NCBI GenBank assembly: GCA_900169235.1
Contig: FWCC01000011.1
Span: forward strand, 177,553 to 241,552
Direction: 5' to 3'
DNA from: Zarea fungicola
Lineage: Eukaryota; Ascomycota; Sordariomycetes; Hypocreales; Cordycipitaceae
Length of the DNA: 64,000 bases
This document shows, piece by piece, positions 34,975-45,354 of the stretch. The notes under the pieces are model-generated. The model was not told the origin of the DNA. It ran no database searches and saw nothing but the letters and a program-made list of their open reading frames with translations. The stretch's first letter is position 1. Every line of letters begins with the position of its first letter. The position numbers and the translations under genes are program-made.

Positions 34975-35765
34975 ATGTCCAACCCTACCAGCCCTCGCTG
35001 GGCCGCCCTCGCCCGCGACACAAACGAGACCAAGATCCAAATGGCCCTCAACATTGACGGCGGCGCATTCCCCCCCGATACCGACTCCCGCCTCCTCACA
35101 TCCTCTACCGAGCATGCCGCGCAAAGTAGCAAATCGCAGACAATTGCCATCAACACGGGGATAGGCTTTCTCGACCACATGCTGCACGCGCTGGCCAAGC
35201 ACGCCGGCTGGAGTCTGGCCATTAACTGCCAGGGAGATTTGCACAGTACGTTTTAATTAAGAGAAAAGAAATCCGTATTAAATTTATTCATGCATACGTA
35301 CATGCATGTATTTATTTGAAGGAAAAAAAAAACTAACATGAATATCTCCAAGTCGATGACCACCACACCGCCGAAGACGTATGCATCGCCCTCGGATATA
35401 CCTACAAAAAGGCACTCGGCGCCCTCGTCGGCGTCGCCCGCTTCGGATACGCCTACGCGCCCCTCGACGAGGCCCTCTCCCGCGCCGTCGTCGACCTCTC
35501 GAACCGCCCTTACGCTGTCATCGACCTCGGCCTCAAGCGCGAGTTCCTCGGCAAGCTCAGCTGCGAAATGGTGCCCCATTGCTTCGAGAGCTTCGCCCAG
35601 GCGGCCGCCATTACCTTGCACGTCCACTGCCTGCACGGCTTCAACGACCATCACCGTGCCGAGAGCGCCTTCAAGGCCATGGCCGTTGCCATTCGCCAAG
35701 CGGCGTCACTGGTCAAGGGCAAGGAGGGCGAGGTGCCGAGCACCAAGGGCACGCTGAGTGCGTAA
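34975..35765 (+). CDS. his3: Imidazoleglycerol-phosphate dehydratase (histidine biosynthesis)
   Basis: Two exons (34975-35245, 35353-35765) give 227 residues, the usual length. The enzyme removes water from imidazole glycerol phosphate to form imidazole acetol phosphate, the sixth step of histidine synthesis. Diagnostic motifs are present: [15 protein letters not shown], then across the intron [14 protein letters not shown], and later CHCL-type metal ligands in [18 protein letters not shown]. These His/Glu residues bind the two manganese ions of the active site. The protein is soluble, with no targeting signal seen. The intron interrupts the codon before DDHH. The next gene downstream encodes eIF2B-delta, which belongs to the general amino-acid control system that regulates HIS3 in yeast. 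Confidence 0.97.
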
Positions 35766-36110
35766 GGGATTGGTGGACGGCCAAGAGAAAAAGGTTCGAT
35801 TTTCTTCAAGTATCTGCCTCTTCAGTTACTGGAGCTGGTGCAGGTGCTTAAAAGTTATATGTAGGGCGGCACGAAGATTCGTGATACGTTTTACGAGACC
35901 AGTCACAAGACGGTTCATTTTAGATATTGCAAAGAAATCATTACATTTTATACCATCTACAATATATAGCAGCGGACAATTGTCAATGACCAACTCAAAA
36001 GCAGGTTCTTAATCCTGGTGGTTGACGCATCCTTGTCTCACCCCGCCAAAGTGGGGGAGGCCAGTCGCGCACCATTCGGCCACCATCTCTTTTATTTTTG
36101 GCCGCCCTGG

Positions 36111-36117
36111 TGACTCA
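36111..36117. promoter_or_regulatory. GCN4/CPC1-type site TGACTCA
   Basis: A perfect TGACTCA, the core bound by the bZIP regulator GCN4/CPC1, lies between HIS3 and the eIF2B-delta gene, about 273 bases before the latter's start. I did not find the exact heptamer in the 270 bases upstream of HIS3. A seven-base site can occur by chance. Confidence 0.35.
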
Positions 36118-36389
36118 GTCAAGCAGCCCTCGGACAGCAACTTTACTCAAACCACCTCTCCGACTAAATTTAACCAGAGCCTGTTGAATCGACATTGATA
36201 GCGTCTGTTCAATTATACAGAATCCAAGACACGAATATCTTGTGCGACACAACTCTCCGTAATCAGAGTCCCGAGCACCCAAGAGCTGGAGAAAAAAGGG
36301 AACAAACTTACAACCCCGCCATCGACAAGAGAAGCTCCTCCTCGGCTCACCAACGAACCGCCCAATCCACACACCATCTCCGGCCTTTG

Positions 36390-37811
36390 ATGTCGACAGA
36401 AGGTGGAAAGCCTGCTGCCGCAGCAGGCGATGCGGCCGCCTCGTCAAAACCCCAGCAGAATGCCCAGCCCAAGGCTGCTGCTCCCGGAGGAGCTGCTGCT
36501 GCAACCCCCAGTCCCAGCGGCGAAAAGAAGCTCTCCGGCGCGGAGCTAAAGAAAAAGGCAAAGGAGGAAAAGGCGGCGCGTCGACAACAAGCAAAGGTCG
36601 TCCAGCTGTCTGCCGCCCCTCCAGGCGCCGCTGCTGCTGCCATGGCCGCGGCGGCAGCCAAGGGCAAAGGCAAACAGGATGGCGGCGCAGGCCACGGCGG
36701 CAAAGCTCCTATCAAAGCCGCGCCCGCGCCGCCCACGCCGCCCAAGGCGACTGTCCCAGAGTGCTTCAGTCATCTGTCCATGGCGAAGCGCATGAATATT
36801 ACCCAGGCCGACAAGGATGTGCACCCCGCCGTGCTGCAGCTCGGACAGCAGATGAGCACGTTTGCTATTAGCGACAGCATCACAAGAGCAGAAGCCACGC
36901 TGCTGGCATTCAAGAAGGTGAGCCAATAAAAGACGAGAAGGATATGAAGTTGTCGCATCATGGCGAATGCAATCCGCTTACACTGGATAAAACAGGTCAT
37001 CGAATCATACACAACTCCCCATGGCGCCACCCTCTCCCGCCACCTCACATCCGTCGCCCTCCGCGCCCAGATTGAGTACCTCACAGCCTGCCGCCCCATG
37101 TGCTTCTCCATGGGCAACGCCGTCCGCTGGCTCAAGCTCCAAATCTCCAAGATTGACATTGACCTACCCGACGCCGACGCCAAGCGCCAGCTCTGCGACG
37201 CCATCGACACCTACATCCATGAGCGCGTCACCCTCGCCGATGTCGTCATTGTCGACACCGCCGCCGCCCTCATAGCCGACGGCGACGTCATCGTCACCTA
37301 CGCCCGCCATCACCTCGTCGAGCGCGCGCTCCTCCGCGCCCGTGCCCGCGGCACCAGCTTCCGCGTCGTCATTGTCGACGACCCCTTTGAGCGCGTCGGC
37401 CTCGCCCACGCCAAGAGCCTCTCTGCCGCCGGCATCCCCGTTGCCTACGCCCACGACCTCGGCGCCCTGCGCACCAACCTCCAGGCCGCCACCTGCGTGC
37501 TCGTTGCCGCCGAGGCCATGTTCAGCAACGGCGCCATGTACGCCCGCGCCGGCACTTGCGACATTGCCACGGTGGCGCGCGATCTCAATCTTCGCGTCGT
37601 GACGCTGTGCGAGAGCATCAACTTTACGGAGCGCGTGTCGACCGACTCGCTGACGTACAACGAGATTGACCCGGAGCGCAACACGAGCGAGGCGTTCCGG
37701 CTGCTGTTTGACACCACCACGGATCGCTTCATCTCCATGGTGGTGACGGAGCTGGGCAACAGCTCGGCCAAGTCGGTGCCTGCTATTCTGCGGAAACTGG
37801 AAGAGCTATAA
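36390..37811 (+). CDS. gcd2: Translation initiation factor eIF2B subunit delta (GCD2)
   Basis: Two exons (36390-36917, 36996-37811) join in frame to 447 residues. The N-terminal 120 residues are low complexity, rich in Ala, Pro, Gly and Lys, as in other eIF2B-delta proteins. The C-terminal part is the Rossmann-like eIF2B alpha/beta/delta regulatory domain, seen in HLTSVALRAQIEYLTACRP, ADGDVIVTYARHHLVERALL, FRVVIVDDPFERVG and VAAEAMFSNGAMYARAGT. The complex exchanges GDP for GTP on eIF2 in the cytosol and is the target of inhibition by phosphorylated eIF2. The delta subunit is part of the regulatory core, which makes it a component of general amino-acid control. Intron start is GTGAGC after a Lys-Lys pair, ending AACAG. 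The gene follows HIS3 on the same strand. Confidence 0.94.
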
Positions 37812-38354
37812 AAGGATGGGATGGGGGTGTTGGAAAGTATGTGCATGGTTTCGATGCAAGGGAACATGGAACGATTAAAATGTAGAGAGAGTCATCATTC
37901 ATGAAACATGTAATACCCATACATACACTTATGAAGCATTCGCTGTGCTACTTGCCCAGCGTCATTAACAAAAGTAAAATTCAATGAACAAAGAAAATGT
38001 GGTTCAATTCTAATGAGATGGCTTTCACGTAGCTCTCATCTACCTTTTTAAAAAGAAATTGGCTCTCTCTCAACAGTGATATATACAGGGTTGTCTCCGT
38101 CTGCTTCAAATTCTTCCACTGCCCAAGTTGCATAATGAAGTCCTTTTTTACAAATGCCCAAGAGGATGAACGCCAAGGGCATGATTCGCTCTTCCTTCCT
38201 CCTGTTCGTCTTTCTTCCATTCTCCACCGCGACGACTCATTTAATTCTCCCAACCGATGCTGAAATCAAAAAGTAAAAAGAGTCGTCGTTGTTCGATTGT
38301 GGTGCTGGGCTGGCGAAATTTCGAGGTTTATTTCAGTCCCTTCGTAGCTTCTCT

Positions 38355-38902
38355 TTACTCAGCAGCCGGTGAGGGAGCCGCGTCGGCAGCAGCGGCAGCG
38401 TCACGCTCCGCCTTGCGAGCGCGCTTCTCGAGGAGGAAGGCCTTGCGCTCGCCCAGCACCTTGGTCTGGCGGTCGTCGACGCCCTGCAGCCAGTACCCGA
38501 AGCTAGCACCGCCAGCCGCGTAGACGGGGTACGCCCACAGCGAAGACTTGTTGAAGAAGGGGCGCATCTCGATGCCGACCTGCCAGAAGCGGACGGCGAG
38601 GCCTAATATTTTCCTTGGTTAGCAAAAATCTATTTCCTCCCATTGCTTGTGGTTTCGGCAGGCTTTGGCTTGACAGAGTCGTAAAGCTGGCGGAACCATG
38701 GGGAACGACACATCCAGGGTTGAGAAACTTTGAATTGCTTCATCTTGCTAATGCAGCAACAAAGACGCATCCCTTCAAAATCCTCTCATCCCTCCTTTAC
38801 GGCCGTCCTCCCAATTCCCCTTTGTTGACCTCATAACCTGCCGCGTGCCAAGGCTGTTGAAAACGTACCAAAGACGCTCCAGAATGCGATGCGGTGGACC
38901 AT
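38355..38902 (-). CDS. Small conserved protein, probably mitochondrial
   Basis: Two exons (38869-38902, 38355-38602) are spliced G|GC over a 266-base intron, long for this window, to give 93 residues. The start MVHRIAFWSVFGLAVRFWQV is hydrophobic. It is followed by GIEMRPFFNKSSLWAYPVYA, a short hydrophobic Gly-rich segment (AAGGASFGYWLQGV) and a basic, Ala-rich charged tail. The pattern fits a small inner-membrane protein with one or two membrane segments, like accessory subunits of respiratory complex I. I recall similar sequences annotated that way but cannot verify the subunit name. Intron-exon phase and GC-ended codons support real coding. Confidence 0.78.
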
Positions 38903-39472
38903 GGTGGGCAATTGACTCGAATTCACTCGAAATTGGCGTAGTAGGTGTACTAAAGAATTTCTATCTGGCGTGGAAACTCGACGTAGGCGGCTCCGCGGGA
39001 GCAAGGTGGGCGAATTCGTTCAAAGTCGGATGGAGAGATATGGACTGGGCTTGGCCCATTGCTGTAGCGTGAGGTTCTCGGGATAAGTCTAAACAGCTCG
39101 TTGCTGATTGGTCACGTGGAGCATCACGTGATCGAGTCTGAGTGACAGCTATCGCGGCAAACAACGACACAGGGGAACTGTGCAGAAAATATGAGAAATA
39201 AAAAGTAAAGGTCAATTGCATTTAATCTGTTCAAATATTACGGTCGCAAAGTTTCTGCGTATTAAGTTGCGTGTCGTGTGGCGCTGGTCTTGGTATGCCT
39301 GAACTCGCCTCCGATGGAAACAAGTAAATCTATTGTTCATCTATCATGTACGCCAAATCTCAGGTATATGTACCAAACATTTACAAATGAATAACACAAA
39401 ACCAAAATGCAAATATTAGACACCCCAAACGTCCCGCAGGCAGCCTTACCCGCCCTCTCCCCCAGCCTATGG
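38903..39472. other. Intergenic region between the small mitochondrial-type gene and the GHKL gene
   Basis: About 570 bases holding the promoter of the small gene to the left and the 3' flank of the giant gene to the right. A GTCACGTGGAGCATCACGTG stretch near 39111-39130 has two CACGTG E-boxes 14 bases apart, a plausible bHLH or bZIP site pair. No gene is seen. Confidence 0.5.
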
Positions 39473-42400
39473 CTACAATGCTTGACCATATCGCCCGCCC
39501 TGCTTCCACTCTGCAATTTGGCCCATCATGCGCCCCATGTACTGCTGAATAAAAGACTCGGTGTAATAGCTATGATTCGAGTTGTGCACCGATACCAGAT
39601 TGTGCGCCAGCTCGTGGGCAATGACAACCCACCACCACGTCGCCGCATCGGCCAGCGCATCACCAGAGTTTGTCGCGACCTGCGTCGCATGCAGTTGCAA
39701 ATAGAAGCGCAGGTTGCAAAAGATGCTGCCACCAGTGTTAAAGGCAATGGTGTTGCCTCTCTCATCGTAGTAAATATGCAAGACACTAGATGCGAGCCCG
39801 TATACACGTCCCACATCAACGAGAAGGTTGGCGAACCTATTGACGGCATCGCGGTTGTCGGCCAAGAACTGCTGCGGGTTGACGGACATGTCTCGTGCAG
39901 TGTAAATCTTGAGACCATTGGGCGCGTTTGCAACATATTTCATGTCTTTTGCCGAGTTTTCGTCACAGTACGTGGCCTGTTCCTTCACTTCGTTGACGTT
40001 GGGCTCGGAAAAGACAGAGTTGGAGCCGTGGGCGCGCGTGGCATTAACAGCATTGACTAGGTTCTGCTGCACCACAGAAGGACTTGTCACTTTCCCGGTG
40101 TCAGCGCCACCGCTGGGGCCACCTCGTGGTCCCTTCTGCTGCGGCTTGTGTACAGGATTGCCATGCGACGATTGCAGCTCCTCTGGCTCTGAATCAAAGC
40201 CCAGGCGCTTGGTTAAGTTGGAGAAGAGCCCTTTATTCCTTCTACCATTTGCTGGCTCTGGAGCGGGGTCCTCTGGCGAAGCCCAGGCGCCTGGGAGTGT
40301 TTGTTTTGGGGGAACAGGCGTGGAAGGCGCAGGTGGCGCAGGCAAAGCTGGCAAAGCTGGCATATTCGGTACTGCCCGGGCAGCTTCGGCTGCCTTTGGC
40401 TCGGGTATCATACCCTGGTTGGCCCAGTTGGCTTCCTGTTCTCTCAATCTCTTCTGTTCCTCTTCCAATGCTTTGCGCTTTTCCTCTTCGGCCATTCTGG
40501 CTTCTGCAGCCTTGACACGCAGAATACGATCGACATTGTAACCTCTATCCCGCAGCGCATAGAGATCAAGAGTAAGGAAGGGCTCGAAGAAAAGATACGC
40601 TTGCTGGTTGGGACGCTTCAGAAGCATCTGGCAGACAGCCTGGCCAACCTGGTACATGTCAGGCTTTGAATCATCTGCAACGTAGAGGATCCATGCTCCA
40701 TTGTTGTGTGAACCAGCGGCAGAGCGCCGTTCCATATGCGATTGGCTCTGTCCTTTGAGTGTCCTCCGCAGCGCGACCGAGCGAACAACCTCCACAATCA
40801 AGTTTGAATCCAGCCACTTTGCATCATGCCTAATAAAGTCCCTGCGATAGTGGGCGTATTCATACAAGAAAATCTTGGCTCTTTCGATGACGTGCTTTCG
40901 CAGACGGTGGCTTATCGAGTCCTTTGCAGCACGCCCACCAATTCGCAGGTCCTCCTCTACCATTGTACTCAGCCTTTGTGCACCAAGCTGAACATAGAAA
41001 TCTTCGAGAATGTCCTCCTCTGGCGCGCAGAGAAGGTGTTCTTTGAACAGCCGATAGCTAACAATGTCATCTAGAACTACGATCTGACTGGCAGTAGCAA
41101 GTTGATAATGTTTGACAGGCTCGACCTCGTCGTCGAGATCAATGAGATTTCCTTTTGTGGATGTCGTGATTTCCTTGTAGGCGGGCAAGAATCTGGCCGT
41201 CTGCATTCGTTTCCACAATGCCTTGTCACGCTGCAAAATATGACTCTCCTCCGCCAAAGACTTGAGCAGATTCAGATATTTTTCAGTACTCTCCAACGCG
41301 GAAAGCAACCTTGCAGGCTCATTGCAAGCCATTTCTGCGACTTCCTTTTTCGTCGGCTCGCTTCTTGCGCCGCACTTGAAGAGGAATGCATTGGCATCAT
41401 TGCCAAAGTCGACAAAGTCAAAGATGGCGTCGTAAGTAGGAGAACTGCCTAGATAGGTTCTAGAGGGCGTGATAAAAGTTAGACTATTACCCCCTTTTTC
41501 TTTTGCCGGACCACCGTGTGATCGTGAAATGGGAACAATGGGAGCATTGCATATTCTGAGAACATTCTTGTCGCCCAGCTCGCTCAGACGCGATGCAAAG
41601 TAGCCAAAGAGGGTTGCGGCGGATCGATGGTCTTGAGGTGGCTGGGCAAGAAGCCGGTTGACACACTCGAGCATTGGCGGATCTCTAGCAACGCCAAATT
41701 TGTTGGCATGATCATGAAGATCTTCACGCAGGACTGAAAAGCCAAGCACGGTGGCACGTGGATTGGTAAAGCAAGCTGAAGGCATGACCAGTTCGCTGCT
41801 GCCTTTCAGGGGCATGATTGCTTTGCGGGAGCTGCTGATGTCAAACGCGCCATACATGTTCGAGTGGTGATTAGCAATGAAATAGGTCATTGCACTTGAC
41901 CGCAGTGCTGCGTCTTTTGAAGCCATCATTTCAACAAGCTCAGGTACCGAGGGGAATGTCCGCAAACCCAGACTCTTCAAGAACAATGCCTCGGCACTGT
42001 TACTGCGGTAGCTTCCTGGGGGTCCTGGCCACTGTAAAACTGGTAGGTTGAGAGCTCGAAGGGTAGGCTGAGGTTCAAACAGCTCAGACACTTTATAGAG
42101 AGCATCCGTGCCCTTTGTCGGTTCCATGCCTTTAGGGCCAGCTTCAGCAGGGCAAATCTTGGACTCCTGTAGCTTTTTCATGTCTGCAGATGGAATATCT
42201 GACTGGACAGAAGTCAGATATTTGATCAACTCCATATGACTCCATTTTTGCTGTCCGCCCTTCTCCGAGGTATTTAAGAGACGAGTAAAGATGGTATCCA
42301 GATCAAGTGTTTTGCGAACTCCAATGGCAACCAAAAATTTCTCTTTGACCTTTTCACAGCCCTGAATAATTGGTAAGTCGTCAAAGAGCTTCACTGTCGG

Positions 42401-44707
42401 GAAGAATGCCTCTGCAGGCTGTCTCATGCCCAGTTTGGTTGGCATAACTGTCCTGCTTTGTAACAGTGTCACAACGGTATTTCGGCTGGCGTTGCTTAGT
42501 GTATCATAGTTCTTCGAGAGAACAATGAGTACCTGAACCGCAAATTTTGCAGATTTGGTGAAGTTTTCCTCATCTGACCGACTGTTTGCACTCTCAATGA
42601 GAAATCTCAGCCATGGTACGATCTCGAGCGGTTCCCAGCCTAATGCCTGCAGCTCCGTCTGGCTAGAGTTGACAATGAAAGAGAATGGTATCGTTGTGGG
42701 CGGAATTGGCATGTTTGCCGGGATTCTTGAGAGGCTGTGGTAGTTTGTGATGCTGCCTAGTGCAATGACCTCCCCAGTCCCGCCCTCTTCGTCGACGGCA
42801 GCCACGGCTACGTCGAGTAGAGCGGAGCGACTACCGGGATCCAGCTCTCCCGTCACCGTCTTTCGTCCAATCCAGGTAATGAGGCTGATAACTTGTGCTT
42901 TGCTCAAAGCCTTGACTTCCAGTTCCTTTTTAATGTCACCGACATTGATCGGCATCAGCAAGCCAAAGTCAATCAGTTTTTTGACAAATGTGGCGTCTGC
43001 CAGCTGTTTTGGTACCACAGGGATACTGTCTACAAATGCATTGAGCTCTTCGATACCAAGCCGAACTTGTGACGTTTGCAGGACACCTCTGGTGGAATAC
43101 ATCTCAATGGACGCCTTCTTGAAGCAAGTCCAGAAAGCTTCTTCCATGATCTGGCCAACCTGGGAACTGGGGGTTGAGTCTATGAACGAAAATGTGCTCA
43201 TGATATGAAGAGCCTCGGGAATATATTTTGAAATCGTTGCCTCGGTAATCTTTGGACCCTTCTCGGTGCTGCTGGTAACCTTTTTGTGCAGGTCGGCCAT
43301 TTCATTGGCAAATGCCAGTCGAGTGATGATTCCCGCAGCTCTCAGCAGTTCAATGTTCCATGTTCGTACCCATCTTGCATTTAGATCAATAGCTTCACGC
43401 TCAACAGTCGGAATCACCGAAGGCGCTGACAAATGCATGCCAGCGCCTGTTGTCTGCATAGTTGGGAAACCAATGAAGATGCGTCCTCCGGGTTTCTTGC
43501 TGGGCAAAACGGACGCAAATACGTCTGTTGCGTTCCCTGTGCCATCCTGTAACGAAGCTGCTTGGGAGGCTGCCGCTTCATCAAAGGATGCAGTCAGAAT
43601 GGAAAGTCTTGTCTTGCCTGGTGGAGGTTTCTTGGTTGCCCGTTCTAATTCCGAGGCAAATGAGGATGAAACACTTGTTTGCACGTTGGCAGAAGTAGCG
43701 CGCAAGAAGATGGACGAGCTATTTAATTTGGTAACGTCTTCGGATATCAGCGTTTGCGCCTTGTTTTCTTCGGCTGCAGCCTTGGACTTGGCTCCAGACG
43801 CGTTCGCCGCGAGACGACTGAAGAAGGAGCGTAGTGACGAAGAGGACGACTCCGTCGAGTTGTATGGATCTGAGATTTTAGAGGCAGCAGCGCTCTGAGG
43901 CTTCCAACCTATGACGCTCATAAACGAGGCGTCAATCTGCGTGCTGGTTCGTTCCACGCTGATCACCTTCATAAGGCCTTCCTTTGTCTTTGGTACTAGA
44001 TCTCGTGGCAAACTCAAGTCAACGGCTGGGGATGATTTCTTCTTGAGTGAAAGAATTGTATAGTCGTCGATTTTAAACTCTATATTCTGTAGCGCGACAA
44101 ACGTCAAGCTGTTGGCGAGAAACTGGCCGACGGAGAGTAGGTTCGGCATCGGGGTTGTGGTATTTCTGTAGTCGAGAACAAAAGTTGTGAATTTACTGGC
44201 CTGCGCCTCGGGTAGCTTTGACTTCTTTGTAAAGAGCGAGTTTCCCTTCCAGTAAAACGCCATGGCCTCGCTACCAGAGCTGACGAACGGCTCCTCGCAG
44301 TCAGCAAAGACACTGTAGAAACCGACGCCGAATGCGCCGATTTTCGTTTCGTCGGGGTTTCCTTCCGCGATTCGCTTCAGCCGACCCCAGTCTCGTTGGT
44401 TAAAGGGCTGGCCATCGTTCTGGACAACGAGTCGGCGCAGTGTATGATTAGCGATTACGTGCTTCAGCTGCTCGGATCTATCGGTCGTGTTTGGCATCGG
44501 AACACTTGTCGAGGGAAGCGTCTCCCATGTAACGGTGACGGATGTGGCCTGAGCATCAGCAGCATTCTGAATCAGTTCTCGCAGAGTTGTCCATTCTCCC
44601 GAGTATCTAGCTAGGACTTTGTCGATCAAGGCCCTTGTGTCGACGGTAACAGCCTCTTCGTCCTCTGCGTTGCGCAGGGCGGCTGCTCGTAGATTTGAAT
44701 AGTCCAT
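39473..44707 (-). CDS. Giant GHKL-ATPase (HSP90/sacsin-type N-terminus) with zincin-like C-terminus
   Basis: An uninterrupted frame of 1744 residues from the ATG at 44707 (MDYSNLRAAALRNAEDEEAV); the frame upstream is not conserved-looking. Residues 20-150 form a GHKL ATPase: TLRELIQNAADAQATSVTV (N box), VVQNDGQPF (ATP-binding Asp) and DETKIGAFGVGFYSVF (glycine-rich lid). This is the arrangement found in sacsin and in the fungal DUF3684 family, to which I assign it. The long middle region is helical. Around residues 1440-1480 is a charged coiled coil, then a Pro-rich linker. The last 200 residues end in a globular part with HELAHNLVSVH (residues 1698-1708), which has the spacing of the zinc-protease HExxHx5H motif, followed by NHSYYTESFIQQYMG. 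Such proteins are thought to be chaperone-like, but their function in fungi is not established. Single exon of this length is notable. Confidence 0.85.
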   Translation of the reverse strand: MDYSNLRAAALRNAEDEEAVTVDTRALIDKVLARYSGEWTTLRELIQNAADAQATSVTVTWETLPSTSVPMPNTTDRSEQLKHVIANHTLRRLVVQNDGQPFNQRDWGRLKRIAEGNPDETKIGAFGVGFYSVFADCEEPFVSSGSEAMAFYWKGNSLFTKKSKLPEAQASKFTTFVLDYRNTTTPMPNLLSVGQFLANSLTFVALQNIEFKIDDYTILSLKKKSSPAVDLSLPRDLVPKTKEGLMKVISVERTSTQIDASFMSVIGWKPQSAAASKISDPYNSTESSSSSLRSFFSRLAANASGAKSKAAAEENKAQTLISEDVTKLNSSSIFLRATSANVQTSVSSSFASELERATKKPPPGKTRLSILTASFDEAAASQAASLQDGTGNATDVFASVLPSKKPGGRIFIGFPTMQTTGAGMHLSAPSVIPTVEREAIDLNARWVRTWNIELLRAAGIITRLAFANEMADLHKKVTSSTEKGPKITEATISKYIPEALHIMSTFSFIDSTPSSQVGQIMEEAFWTCFKKASIEMYSTRGVLQTSQVRLGIEELNAFVDSIPVVPKQLADATFVKKLIDFGLLMPINVGDIKKELEVKALSKAQVISLITWIGRKTVTGELDPGSRSALLDVAVAAVDEEGGTGEVIALGSITNYHSLSRIPANMPIPPTTIPFSFIVNSSQTELQALGWEPLEIVPWLRFLIESANSRSDEENFTKSAKFAVQVLIVLSKNYDTLSNASRNTVVTLLQSRTVMPTKLGMRQPAEAFFPTVKLFDDLPIIQGCEKVKEKFLVAIGVRKTLDLDTIFTRLLNTSEKGGQQKWSHMELIKYLTSVQSDIPSADMKKLQESKICPAEAGPKGMEPTKGTDALYKVSELFEPQPTLRALNLPVLQWPGPPGSYRSNSAEALFLKSLGLRTFPSVPELVEMMASKDAALRSSAMTYFIANHHSNMYGAFDISSSRKAIMPLKGSSELVMPSACFTNPRATVLGFSVLREDLHDHANKFGVARDPPMLECVNRLLAQPPQDHRSAATLFGYFASRLSELGDKNVLRICNAPIVPISRSHGGPAKEKGGNSLTFITPSRTYLGSSPTYDAIFDFVDFGNDANAFLFKCGARSEPTKKEVAEMACNEPARLLSALESTEKYLNLLKSLAEESHILQRDKALWKRMQTARFLPAYKEITTSTKGNLIDLDDEVEPVKHYQLATASQIVVLDDIVSYRLFKEHLLCAPEEDILEDFYVQLGAQRLSTMVEEDLRIGGRAAKDSISHRLRKHVIERAKIFLYEYAHYRRDFIRHDAKWLDSNLIVEVVRSVALRRTLKGQSQSHMERRSAAGSHNNGAWILYVADDSKPDMYQVGQAVCQMLLKRPNQQAYLFFEPFLTLDLYALRDRGYNVDRILRVKAAEARMAEEEKRKALEEEQKRLREQEANWANQGMIPEPKAAEAARAVPNMPALPALPAPPAPSTPVPPKQTLPGAWASPEDPAPEPANGRRNKGLFSNLTKRLGFDSEPEELQSSHGNPVHKPQQKGPRGGPSGGADTGKVTSPSVVQQNLVNAVNATRAHGSNSVFSEPNVNEVKEQATYCDENSAKDMKYVANAPNGLKIYTARDMSVNPQQFLADNRDAVNRFANLLVDVGRVYGLASSVLHIYYDERGNTIAFNTGGSIFCNLRFYLQLHATQVATNSGDALADAATWWWVVIAHELAHNLVSVHNSNHSYYTESFIQQYMGRMMGQIAEWKQGGRYGQAL

Positions 44708-45354
44708 TTCGCTGGCTATGATATGCAAGACAAAAAGAGAAGGTAACAGAGGTTTCAAAGGAGCATTGTGCGTATATTGGTGGGAGACTGCGGGATCGAA
44801 TAGGCAGCCTCAGGTGACGACGGGTCTTCCCGTAACTTCGATGTGGCGAAGCGACTACACAAAGCTCGGCAGAGGACAGTTGGCTGGTTGAATGACGACT
44901 CTAATTTGGCGTGGCAGTGCCGTATTCAAGACGTGTAATAGGAGTTAGGGGACGGTGCAGAGGCTATTCATCCTGTCATGAAACGTCGCAATGTTGATGT
45001 TGACACTACTGTCCTTGAGGCGCCAGCCAACGGCCCTGGTAGACCACCGAGCCACCGACGAGGCCCGCATTACAGGGCAGAACGGCTTCGCCACAGTGAC
45101 GAAGGCGCCTGAGGCTCTGCCGGGGCAAGTGGCGCTCCAGGCACCACCGCACCATGGAGTTAGTGGCGGGTGGTTGCCTATTGGCTTTATGGTGCTGTAG
45201 AAGGCTGCGTATGAAGGAAAAATAGATACCAAAATTAAAAATGATTTTTATTTTAACTCTGTTTCTAATTTTTATTTAAAAACTTCCTTTTTTTTTTTTT
45301 TACCTGAAACTGGGCTTGTATAAAGCTGAGACGCGTCAAGCCGCAGGTGGCCGT
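44708..45354. other. Intergenic region upstream of the GHKL gene
   Basis: Promoter region of the giant gene and 3' flank of the reductase. It contains a poly-T tract at 45288-45301 and an AT-rich block at 45225-45290. Frames at 44945-45232 are antisense to one another with no motif and are not called. Confidence 0.45.

Noticed and set aside
35253..35699. Minus-strand frame of 148 codons inside HIS3
   Set aside because: Antisense shadow of HIS3; composition (Gly/Glu/Val/Ala) follows from complementing GC-ended codons.
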